Source: Glycomyces arizonensis DSM 44726
GTDB taxonomy: Bacteria; Actinomycetota; Actinomycetes; Mycobacteriales; Micromonosporaceae
Direction: 5' to 3'
DNA length: 64,000 nucleotides
NCBI RefSeq assembly: GCF_000482705.1
Contig: NZ_KI519476.1
Coordinates: forward strand, 5,480-69,479
Under the pieces are notes generated by a model, which was not told the DNA's origin, did not search any database, and saw nothing but the letters and a program-made list of their open reading frames with translations. The position numbers were made by a program, and so were the translations under genes. Below, in pieces: positions 8,719 to 15,989 of this stretch (its first letter is position 1; every line of letters begins with the position of its first letter).

Positions 8719-9312
8719 TCGCTCCCATTCCGAGACGAGTCGCATGGACGCTCCGCTGCGTTATGCGGCTCGTTTTGATTGCGGCGCGCGCAACTCTCCG
8801 AGGCCGTCGCCAATGGGCGCGGGAGGGGCCTTGTTAGGGTCGTCCCGTCGGAAAGCGGTCTCGAACATTCGTTTGGGCGGTATCCTATAGGATCTACCCT
8901 CGACCGATGTACGCTGCGGTTCCGTCCCGTTCTAAATAGTGAGACGTTCGTCACTCACGGAGAGTGACGTCTATCTCACTCTTGAATCGGCAAACGATTA
9001 AATATAGGCGTATTTGGATATAACGCCTGGTAGTCATCCGTCCGACCGGCCGAAATTGGTCACGTTGCTAAAAGTGATCGCCGAATGGTGGTGGCCCGGT
9101 TGGTGCAAGCGGCGTACTCTCGGCGTTAGGTCTAGTGAGAGCCGTGGTGCAGCTTTCTCTGAGGCCACAGGGAACCGAAGCCTTTGCGTGCTGGAAGCGT
9201 CGTCGTTACCGCCCGGCTACAACGCAAGGGCATATTCACGGTTGGAACTGGATTAATGGCAGCGCGGCCATGTCCGGAGCCGAGCGTGAACCAATCCGGA
9301 AGGAACACGATC
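8719..9312. other. 594-bp intergenic region with palindromes
   Basis: No convincing gene is present; short open frames lack G/C at third positions. From about 8860 to 9070 it is unusually AT-rich. It holds a perfect 12-bp palindrome ATCCTATAGGAT (8882-8893) and a nested inverted repeat at 8938-8980. It ends with the promoter region of the ArsR-family gene, whose ribosome site (GGAAGGA) lies about 10 bp before ATG 9313. Confidence 0.6.
8938..8980. promoter_or_regulatory. Nested inverted repeats
   Basis: GTCACTC (8950-8956) and GAGTGAC (8962-8968) form a hairpin with a 5-base spacer, framed by AGTGAGA (8938-8944) and TCTCACT (8974-8980). The double symmetry looks like a protein-binding site or a stem-loop between the LacI-type and ArsR-type genes. 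Which regulator would bind is unknown. Confidence 0.4.
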
Positions 9313-9669
9313 ATGGTGCGAGTCACCGTCGAGGCCGAGACGCCAGTGTCGCCAGTGAGCGGCGAGACGATCTCCAAGGCCGACGCAGAGCGCATCGCAG
9401 GTGTCCTCAAAGCACTTGCGGACCCGAACCGACTGCAGCTCATCAGCCTCATCCAGGCCTCCCCCGAACAGGAAGCCTGCGTCGCCGAGCTGACCGAACC
9501 GCTGGGCCTGTCCCAGCCGACGGTGAGCCACCACCTCCGCATCCTGGCCGAGGCCGGGGTCGTCGAGCGCGACAAGCGCGGGGTGTGGGCTTACTTCCGC
9601 CTCGTCCCCGAGACGATGCGGATCGTCGCGGACCTGCTCACGCCGCCGAAGCGCCGGCGGCGTCGCTAG
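9313..9669 (+). CDS. ArsR/SmtB family transcriptional regulator
   Basis: This 118-aa winged-helix repressor has the ArsR core (LKALADPNRLQLISLI, then LGLSQPTVSHHLRILAEAGV as recognition helix, then KRGVWAYFRL wing). The classical ELCVCDL metal box is replaced by EACVAEL, with a single cysteine, so arsenic/cadmium sensing through paired cysteines is unlikely. The C-terminus is a run of arginines. ATG 9313 follows a GGAAGGA ribosome site; a longer in-frame start at 9184 is poorly supported. Target genes are not evident. Confidence 0.9.
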   Translation: MVRVTVEAETPVSPVSGETISKADAERIAGVLKALADPNRLQLISLIQASPEQEACVAELTEPLGLSQPTVSHHLRILAEAGVVERDKRGVWAYFRLVPETMRIVADLLTPPKRRRRR

Positions 9670-9775
9670 ACCGCTCCCACGGCGGGGCGTCTCACCCGCC
9701 GTGACACCGAGTCGGCAATGGATAACTGAAAAACGGGAGCTCGACTGAAACTGTGTCGGGTCATACACTGGTGAC

Positions 9776-10825
9776 ATGACCGGCCGACACCGCAGACCGC
9801 GACGACTCTCGAGAGAGGGTCGTCGCCTGCTCGGCGGTGCCGCACTGCTGGCCGTCTTCGCCCCGGTGACCGTCTACACACTGAACGCGGCGATCGCCCA
9901 CGTGCAGTCCTGCGGCACCGAGACCACCTTGACGGTGGCCGCCACCCCCGAGCTCGCCCCGATCCTCCAGTCCTTCGTCGCCCAGGGCGGCGGGGCGCCG
10001 TCCCGAGGATCGGACGTGTGCGCCGAGATCACCGTCGAGGCCGTGCCCACCGGCGAGATCGCCGAGGCCGACGCCGACGTGTGGATCCCCGAGACCGACC
10101 TCGTCCTGGAGGTGCCGGGCACCGGCCTGGCCGAGCGGTGGGAGGTATTCGAGACCTCCACGGCCTCCGACGCGGTCGGCCTCGCGCTGCCCGAGGGCAC
10201 CGACGCGGCCGACGCCGCCCAGGTCAACCCCGAGGACGTGGCGGTCGTCCTCGAAGACCCGCGCCAGGACCCGGCGAGTCTGCTGTGGATCGTCATCTTC
10301 GGCGTGGACGAGGCCGACGTCTCCGGCGCGGACGAGCCCGACGCCGTCCCCGTCATGTCCGCCTCGGAGGTGCGCCGCCGCAACGCCGAGGAGGACGCCG
10401 GGCTCATGGTGCCCAGCGGCAACGTCCAGGTCAGCCAGTTCGAGTTCCCGATGCTGGTGGCCGCCGACCTCGGCGACGCCCGCATCGAGGCCGCCTCGAA
10501 CCTGGTGCGCTCCTACGGCAGCCAGAAGTACATCGACCTGCTCATCGACGCCGGCTTCGGACCGGCCGTCCCCGAGCCCCCCGGCAGCTCCAGCGCCGCG
10601 GTCGCCTCCGTGCTCGAGACCTGGGACGCCTACTCCTCCAGCGACTTAGCCTGGTTCATCACGTCGTTGAGGACCGGCTGCGCCTCCTCGGCCAGCTCCA
10701 CGTCCACGTCCGCCACCGCGGTGACGTGCAGTACCACGTCGTCGTCCTCCACGAACACGCTCAGCGACGCCTTCCACTTCCCGTACGGCTCGCGGCTCGA
10801 GAAGCCGATGTCGCCGTTCTCGTAG
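9776..10825 (+). CDS. Substrate-binding-domain membrane protein, apparently truncated
   Basis: The N-terminus has a twin-Arg-rich head and one membrane helix (about 20-40), then an extracellular solute-binding-like domain (LTVAATPELAPILQSFV, about 52-68). In actinobacteria this domain is normally followed by a von Willebrand A domain after a conserved tryptophan region. Here the homologous text ends near VASVLETWDAY (about 10,630). The remaining 60 or so residues are Ser/Thr-rich because they are antisense to the convergent gene at 10630-11760. I infer a truncated gene whose formal stop at 10825 lies inside its neighbour; the functional part ends about 10,630. Confidence 0.6.
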   Translation: MTGRHRRPRRLSREGRRLLGGAALLAVFAPVTVYTLNAAIAHVQSCGTETTLTVAATPELAPILQSFVAQGGGAPSRGSDVCAEITVEAVPTGEIAEADADVWIPETDLVLEVPGTGLAERWEVFETSTASDAVGLALPEGTDAADAAQVNPEDVAVVLEDPRQDPASLLWIVIFGVDEADVSGADEPDAVPVMSASEVRRRNAEEDAGLMVPSGNVQVSQFEFPMLVAADLGDARIEAASNLVRSYGSQKYIDLLIDAGFGPAVPEPPGSSSAAVASVLETWDAYSSSDLAWFITSLRTGCASSASSTSTSATAVTCSTTSSSSTNTLSDAFHFPYGSRLEKPMSPFS

Positions 10826-11760
10826 GCCTGCAGCGGCTGGTAGGGCAGCGCCTCCTGGAGTTCCTCGCGGGCCTCGTCGCCGCACGGGTCCTCGCACACC
10901 GCCCACCCCACCTCCACCGACGAGTCCCCGTCGGGCGCGGTGCACACGGTGGACTGCTCGCCCTGCTCGCAGTGGTAGCCCTCGGGCACGCGGAACGCGA
11001 ACGGCCACCCGGCGAGCGCGACGGTGTTCGTCTCGTCCTGCTCGGTGAACAGCTCGCCCGCCACCGACAGGTCCTGCGCGTCGGATCGCCACTCGGGCAC
11101 CGTCGGCTGCTCGTCCACCCCTTCCTCGGCCGCGCCCTCGGGGGCGTCCTCGGCCTCGGCGGGATCGGTTTCGGTGGCGGCGGGCGCGGGCTGCGAGCCG
11201 GCGGTCTCCTCGTCGCCGGACGACAGCGTCGTCCACAGGATCCAGGCGCCCACGGCCAGCGCCACGATCGCCACCACGCTGGCGATCCCGATGAGGATGG
11301 GCCGCAGCTGCGAGCGGCGCTTGGGCGGGGCGATGACCACCACCGGCGGGGACATCGGCGGGGCCGAGGGCGGCCCGGCCGGGGAGGCGGGAGCCTGCGG
11401 CCGGTGGGCGGCCGCGGCGGGCCCGACGGGCAGCGGGCCGGTGGCGGGGCCGAGCGCCAGCAGCCGGTCCATGATCCGGTCGGCGCCCCGCAGGCGCGCG
11501 TCGCGCAGCACCACGACGTACGGCTGCTCGGCTTCGAGGTCGGCCACCAGGATCGGCGCGTCCTCGGGGCCCGCCGTGGCGTACGCCCAGGCGACCGTGT
11601 CGGACAGCAGGCCGCGCCTGGCCGGGTCCTTGGAGGAGGTCGAGCCCAGGGTGAGGATCTGGACCGGGCGCCCGGTCTCGTCGACGCCCTCGCACAGCTC
11701 GTAGGCCCCTTCGACGCGAGCGGTCGCGACATCTTCGTACGGCCCGACGGTGCGACTCAT
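10630..11760 (-). CDS. Hypothetical single-pass membrane protein
   Basis: This 376-aa protein is not confidently assigned. Residues 1-120 form a mixed alpha/beta domain (YVVVLRDARLRGADRIMDRL). A Pro/Ala linker, one membrane helix (LIGIASVVAIVALAVGAWIL) and an acidic Ala/Glu linker follow. A C-terminal extracellular domain contains four cysteines (YHCEQGEQSTVCTAPDG, CEDPCGD). The C-terminal domain resembles secreted domains found next to membrane-bound kinase-like proteins, but no kinase is present. ATG 11760 has a good upstream GGGAGGG site. Its stop collides with the truncated convergent gene. Confidence 0.75.
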   Translation of the reverse strand: MSRTVGPYEDVATARVEGAYELCEGVDETGRPVQILTLGSTSSKDPARRGLLSDTVAWAYATAGPEDAPILVADLEAEQPYVVVLRDARLRGADRIMDRLLALGPATGPLPVGPAAAAHRPQAPASPAGPPSAPPMSPPVVVIAPPKRRSQLRPILIGIASVVAIVALAVGAWILWTTLSSGDEETAGSQPAPAATETDPAEAEDAPEGAAEEGVDEQPTVPEWRSDAQDLSVAGELFTEQDETNTVALAGWPFAFRVPEGYHCEQGEQSTVCTAPDGDSSVEVGWAVCEDPCGDEAREELQEALPYQPLQAYENGDIGFSSREPYGKWKASLSVFVEDDDVVLHVTAVADVDVELAEEAQPVLNDVMNQAKSLEE

Positions 11761-12195
11761 CGAGACCCTCCCTCCCACTCCGAGCTACCGACCAGTAATC
11801 CGGCTGCACCGGGCGGGTGCGAGCCGGATGTACCGCGAATTACCACTAAGTATGGCGTGGCGCTGCTCGTGTGGCGACACAAGGTGGCCTCGGTTCCGCC
11901 GAGCGATGAACCGCGTCGGCGGTACGCGGACGCGCGGGAGCCGGGAGGGGTCCCGCACCCGCGCCGGACGCGCCGTCCGAGCGGCGCCGGAACGCGAGAT
12001 CGGCCGAAAGACGGAGGCGCGCGTTCACGCGGGCTGACTAGGCTTGCCTCGTGACGAACCACCGAAGCGCCCGAAGCGGTCCGGGCCTCTCCGGCCGGGC
12101 CCGCGCCGCGGTGCGCGCGTACGCTTCATGCCACCTGCCCACCGAGATCGACCCTCGCCGAGCGCGGGCCGCGATCGCGAGTCCAGAGGACGACC
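11761..12195. other. Divergent intergenic region (435 bp)
   Basis: No gene-like frame is present. It contains the ribosome site and promoter of the minus-strand membrane protein gene on the left and the leader of the DedA gene on the right. GACTAGGCTTGCC at about 12,037 could be part of a minus-10-like element. Nothing else stands out. Confidence 0.4.
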
Positions 12196-12939
12196 ATGCT
12201 GAGTGACACCCTGGCGTTGACGATGGCCGCCGGAGAGACCGAGCCCGGCGGCTTCATCGGGTGGGTCCTGGACCTCATGGACAAGCTGGGCGAGGTCGGC
12301 GTCGGGCTCGCCCTCGCCATCGAGACGATCTTCCCGCCGGTGCCGAGCGAGCTCATCCTGCCGGTGGCGGGGTACCTGTCCTACGACGGCAAGATGAACT
12401 TCGGCCTGGTCATGCTGTGCGCCTCGATCGGCTCGCTGCTCGGCGGCTGGTTCTACTACTACGTCGGGCTCGCCTTCGGCCGCGAGCGCACCCGCTGGCT
12501 GTTCGAGAAGCTGCCGCTGTTCGAGGTCAAGGACTTCGAGCTCGCCGAGCGCGTGTTCGCCAAGTGGGGCGTCGTCGCGGTCCTGGCCGGCAGGTGCCTG
12601 CCGATCGTGCGCAGCGTCATCTCCATCCCCGCGGGCATCGAGCGGATGCCGTTCTGGAAGTTCACGCTCTTCACGCTCATCGGCAGCACGGTGTGGAACT
12701 CGATCTGGGTGGGACTCGGCTTCGGCTTCGGGCGGCAGATCGAGCCGGTCCTGAACCGCTACAGCGGCCTGCTCAGCAACATCGTGCTCGGCATCATCGC
12801 CGTGCTGGTCCTGTGGTTCGTCGTCTCGCGCACGATCAAGGCGATCCGGAACAAGGGCCGCGGGAACGACTCGGGACCGGGGACCGGCTCGGGGTCGGGT
12901 TCGGGCACCGACACCGTCATCCTGCGCCGGGTCAGGTAA
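12196..12939 (+). CDS. DedA family (SNARE-associated/VTT) membrane protein
   Basis: This 247-aa polytopic inner-membrane protein has the DedA signature: an amphipathic re-entrant segment (AIETIFPPVPSELILPVAGY) and the second repeat (FAKWGVVAVLAGRCLPIVRSV) with the conserved acidic residues and Arg needed for function. A C-terminal membrane helix (GIIAVLVLWFVVS) is followed by a basic Ser/Gly tail. The family transports undecaprenyl phosphate or other lipid carriers. It is monocistronic and followed by a strong terminator. Confidence 0.93.
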   Translation: MLSDTLALTMAAGETEPGGFIGWVLDLMDKLGEVGVGLALAIETIFPPVPSELILPVAGYLSYDGKMNFGLVMLCASIGSLLGGWFYYYVGLAFGRERTRWLFEKLPLFEVKDFELAERVFAKWGVVAVLAGRCLPIVRSVISIPAGIERMPFWKFTLFTLIGSTVWNSIWVGLGFGFGRQIEPVLNRYSGLLSNIVLGIIAVLVLWFVVSRTIKAIRNKGRGNDSGPGTGSGSGSGTDTVILRRVR

Positions 12940-12950
12940 GGCGCGCAGCG

Positions 12951-12991
12951 CATCGAACGGGGGACGCCGCATCGGCGTCCCCCGTTCGATG
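12951..12991 (+). terminator. Rho-independent-like terminator after dedA-family gene
   Basis: A perfect 19-bp inverted repeat (CATCGAACGGGGGACGCCG with its complement) has a 3-base loop and begins 11 bp after the DedA stop codon. There is no T-tract, as is usual in high-GC actinobacteria. Confidence 0.8.
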
Positions 12992-13374
12992 CGGGACGCG
13001 AGCCTTCCGATGTCGCCTAGGTGACAGGGGGGCAATGTTTTCGAATTTCTTCGCGTCCGGGCGTAACCACCCCCCCGCCTGCCTAGTTAGTCAGGGTGGC
13101 CGCACGATCACACGATCGGCGGCCGATGGCCGGGAGTGTCACCGGCCCGTTAACGACAGCGCGAGGGTGCTCGACCCGCAGGCGATCCAGCAGGCGAGGT
13201 CGCGGCTGAGGACCCGCACCGGAGGCGACGCACCGCGTCGCGGCACCGGCTCGCTCGACAACTGATCGACGAACACTGACGACATGGCCCACACGGTGGG
13301 GTGGTTCGTGCTGCGCTGAATCTCCAGCCGCACTGCCACGTTGTGCGAGGCCAGCAGAAAGGCAAGCAACGCAG
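12992..13374. other. Long 5' leader of small exported protein gene (383 bp)
   Basis: No gene is convincing here. The stretch includes runs of C (CCACCCCCCCGCC, about 13,069-13,081) and a locally AT-rich segment near 13,035 (TTTTCGAATTTCTTCG). It ends at the ribosome site AGAAAGGCAAGC before ATG 13375. A structured leader is possible but I recognise no riboswitch. Confidence 0.4.
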
Positions 13375-13755
13375 ATGAAAACGCGCACTGTGCGTAAGGC
13401 GGCTCTCGTCGGGGGCATCGCCACGGGGGCTCTGCTGTTCACGGGATCGGCCGCTCAGGCCGCCGACGCGGACGTCGAAGAGGCCGGCCTCGACGCCGTC
13501 CAGTCGGCGCCCGAGCAGCTCGGTGGACTCACCGGCGCCCTTCCTCTGAGCTCGCTCAAGGGCGTGCCGCTCGTGGGAGGACTCCTGGGCGGTCTGGTGC
13601 CGGGCCAGAACGGCGGCCAGGCCGACCAGACCGACCCGAAGACGGACCACGAGGAGGCCGACCAGGCCGAATCGTCGGCGGCGCCCGCGGGCAGCCCCGT
13701 CGGCGACCTGCTCGGTGACCTCGGCGGCGGCCTCCCAGTCCCGCTGCCGTTCTAA
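13375..13755 (+). CDS. Small exported protein
   Basis: This 126-aa protein has a clear Sec signal peptide: basic start (MKTRTVRKAAL), hydrophobic core (GGIATGALLFTG) and AQA-A cleavage near residue 29. The mature part is Gly/Leu-rich (LVGGLLGGLVPGQ) with an acidic central segment and ends in PLPF. It resembles small secreted actinobacterial proteins expressed during development, some called chaplin-neighbour proteins, but no domain is identifiable. It lies just upstream of the chaplin-like gene in the same orientation, with a similar signal peptide style, so a shared role at the cell surface is plausible. Confidence 0.75.
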   Translation: MKTRTVRKAALVGGIATGALLFTGSAAQAADADVEEAGLDAVQSAPEQLGGLTGALPLSSLKGVPLVGGLLGGLVPGQNGGQADQTDPKTDHEEADQAESSAAPAGSPVGDLLGDLGGGLPVPLPF

Positions 13756-14028
13756 GACCCCACCGCGCCAACAGAACAGCTCGGCCGCGGACGGCATGAC
13801 CGTCGCGCCATCCGCGGTGAGCGAACTCGGTCGGCGGGCGCACCCGGCGCCAAGGGCCCGGTCCCGGGCGGCCCGCCGACCAAACACAACTCTCCGGTTT
13901 TCAAGGCACCCCGTTTCGGCGAGCACCGCTCGTCGGCATGAACGTGCACAAGCCATTGGAGCCGCCGGAGCTTCACGGGGGATACGTGATGGAACAACGA
14001 CAACGATTTCCCTGAAAGGTGACGGTTC

Positions 14029-15066
14029 GTGAATAACTCATGGGCACGTAAGACCGCACAGACCAGCGTGATCGCCGCGGGGGCCGTCCTCGTGGCGGGC
14101 GCGGGCACCGCGCAGGCCTACGGCCCCGACGTCGAGACGTCGGACCAGGTCGGCGCCGTGTCGGGCAACCAGGTGGTCGCCCCGATCCAGGCCCCGATCA
14201 ACATCTGCGGCGTCGCGGCCGCGGTCCTCGGCACCGCGAACGCGGGCTGCGAGGGCGGCGCCGCCGCCTTCTTCGACGGCCCCGGCGGGGACCTGACCAC
14301 GCAGAACAACACCGGCCTGGCCAACGGCAACCAGGCGTACGCGCCGATCCAGGTCCCCACCGAGGTCAGCGGCATCGCCGCCGCCGTCGGCGGGCTCGCG
14401 GACGCCTGGTCGACCGGCGGCTCGACCGCGGTGGTCCCCGAGTCGGGGCGCCACGCCGAGTCGGCCGACGTGACGACGCAGCGCAACGTCGGACTGCTCT
14501 CGGGCAACCAGCTTCTCGCGCCGATCCAGGCCCCGATCGACGTCTGCGGCAACGCCGTCGCCGTCGGCGGTGTGGCCGGCGCGGGCTGCGAGGGCGGCTC
14601 CGAGGCCGAATACAACGGCCCCGGCGGCGACCTGACCAGCCAGGACAACGTCGGGCTGGGCAACGGCAACCAGCTGTTCGCGCCGATCCAGGCGCCGGTC
14701 AACGTGTGCGGCAACGCCATCGCGATCCTCGGCAGCGCGTTCGCCTCCTGCGAGGGCGGCTCCGAGGCCACCGACGAGCCCGACGACCACCACCACGGCC
14801 ACAAGGCCTACACCGAGTCCGCGGACATCGAGGCGGCCGACGTGGACGTGGCCGAGGAGCAGCTGCCCGTCGGCGGCGTTCCCGCCCTGGACACCGTGAC
14901 CGGCCTGACCGACGGACTGCCGACTTCCGGCCTCACCGACGGCCTTCCGGTCGCCGACGGTCTGACCGGCGGCCTCGGCAGCAACGTGACTCCCGAAGAC
15001 GTTGCTGCCACGGCCACCGACACCGTCGCCGGCGTGACCGAGCTGGCCGGAGCGGGCCTGCTCTAA
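14029..15066 (+). CDS. Secreted protein with four chaplin-like repeats
   Basis: The 345-aa protein starts at GTG 14029 with a Sec signal peptide (about 1-32, ending AQA-Y). Four repeats of about 60 residues follow, each with G-NQ-APIQ-P and an alternating hydrophobic stretch. Repeats 1, 3 and 4 carry the chaplin cysteine pair (INICG...AGC, IDVCG...AGC, VNVCG...ASC). Repeat 2 has lost both (EVSGIAAAVGGLAD). Acidic/His linkers (DDHHHGHK) and a Gly/Leu-rich tail complete it. Chaplins are amyloid-forming surfactants that coat aerial hyphae. There is no LPXTG sorting signal, so it is probably released or held by assembly. The unusual length and repeat number set it apart from short chaplins. Confidence 0.8.
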   Translation: MNNSWARKTAQTSVIAAGAVLVAGAGTAQAYGPDVETSDQVGAVSGNQVVAPIQAPINICGVAAAVLGTANAGCEGGAAAFFDGPGGDLTTQNNTGLANGNQAYAPIQVPTEVSGIAAAVGGLADAWSTGGSTAVVPESGRHAESADVTTQRNVGLLSGNQLLAPIQAPIDVCGNAVAVGGVAGAGCEGGSEAEYNGPGGDLTSQDNVGLGNGNQLFAPIQAPVNVCGNAIAILGSAFASCEGGSEATDEPDDHHHGHKAYTESADIEAADVDVAEEQLPVGGVPALDTVTGLTDGLPTSGLTDGLPVADGLTGGLGSNVTPEDVAATATDTVAGVTELAGAGLL

Positions 15067-15090
15067 GCACCGCACTGGAAACCCACAGAC

Positions 15091-15129
15091 GGCTCGGCGC
15101 CGCGGCACGATGTGCCGCGGCGCCGAGCC
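15091..15129 (+). terminator. Terminator hairpin after chaplin-like gene
   Basis: A perfect 18-bp inverted repeat (GGCTCGGCGCCGCGGCAC) has a GAT loop. It lies between the convergent chaplin-like and SRPBCC genes and can serve both. Confidence 0.8.
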
Positions 15130-15148
15130 GTGTCGCCGCTCGGTGGTT

Positions 15149-15655
15149 TTACTGCTCAGTGGTTCTGACGCGTTCGGCCAGAGCCGCGTTCATCGCCTCG
15201 AAGCCGGTGGCGGTGTCGCCGAGGAGACCGGTCATCACGGGGAGGAGGACGCCGGTGAAGCGCTCGCCGTGGGTCAGGCGCGTGGTGCCGTCCTCCTGCG
15301 GTTCGAGCACGAGGTAGTGCTCGCCGTCGAAGAGTCCGCCGGGGCCGAGGCGGCCGAGCCAGCGGATCTGGCGGGCGGGGGAGACGCGGAGGACGGCGGG
15401 GCTGAAGCGCCGCGCCTTGCCGCCGGACTGCGCGAGGGTGACGTCGAGCCGCTCCCCCTCGGCCAGTTGGCCGCCGATGGCGGTGATGAACGGGTTCCAC
15501 TCGCCGTAGGAGTCGAAGTCGGTGAGGACCGCCCACACCTCGTGGGCGGGCGCGTCGAGGTGCGCGGTGGTCTCGATCCGATGCTCCCGGCGCATCGCCC
15601 ACACGCAGTAGGCGGCGATCACGACGGCGATCAGCGCGATGATGATGAGTGCCAC
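15149..15655 (-). CDS. SRPBCC family membrane-anchored protein
   Basis: From GTG 15655 this is a 168-aa protein with one N-terminal membrane helix (ALIIIALIAVVIAAYCVWAM). A START/SRPBCC ligand-binding fold follows (HLDAPAHEVWAVLTDFDSYG; ITAIGGQLAEGERLDVTL; VLEPQEDGTTRLTHGERFTG). These domains bind hydrophobic ligands in a deep cavity; the ligand is unknown. The reading frame stays open 174 bp further upstream with G/C-biased third positions, suggesting the real gene once began at 15942 and is now split by a frameshift. Confidence 0.75.
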   Translation of the reverse strand: MALIIIALIAVVIAAYCVWAMRREHRIETTAHLDAPAHEVWAVLTDFDSYGEWNPFITAIGGQLAEGERLDVTLAQSGGKARRFSPAVLRVSPARQIRWLGRLGPGGLFDGEHYLVLEPQEDGTTRLTHGERFTGVLLPVMTGLLGDTATGFEAMNAALAERVRTTEQ

Positions 15656-15942
15656 GACGGCGACCTCTGCCTCTCTGTACGACGGCGCCCCGTGGGGGGC
15701 TCGGCCTTGCGGGCTCTCCTGCTGGACGGCGCCGTCCTCGGAGCCGGCGACCGCGATCGTATACCCGTCGATCGCCGCGGTGGCCGCGGCGGAGACCGCC
15801 GACCCCCAGGCGGGAGGGAGGCGGCCCACCGCCGTCTCGCTCGCGACCGGGTATAGGAGGGCTCGCCTTCGGTGCCGTAAGCGAGGAGGACGTCCTCGCC
15901 GAGCCGGCCGAACATGTCGGTGCCGTTGAGCGACCGGCTCAT
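15656..15942 (-). pseudogene. Probable frameshifted 5' part of the SRPBCC gene
   Basis: From ATG 15942 a coding-like frame begins MSRSLNGTDMFGRLGEDVLL and keeps strong third-position G/C to about 15,855, where it turns into Arg-rich nonsense. From there a second frame (VASETAVGRLPPAWGSAV) takes over with equally strong bias and runs into the SRPBCC frame. Adding one C in the short C run near 15,850 would join them. It may be a sequencing error, a recent mutation, or two unrelated pieces. Between here and 15,989 nothing else is seen. Confidence 0.4.
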
Positions 15943-15989
15943 GAGCGAGCCGACGGCGTCGGCCGCTCCGCGCCGCTCACCTCGTCGTC

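Noticed and set aside
12025-13035. 336-residue minus-strand frame opposite the DedA gene
   Set aside because: Asp/Arg/Gly/His-rich antisense frame with no homology; the plus strand carries a clear DedA protein.
12992-13374. Possible c-di-AMP (ydaO) riboswitch before the exported protein gene
   Set aside because: The long leader is suggestive, but none of the conserved ydaO core segments could be recognised.
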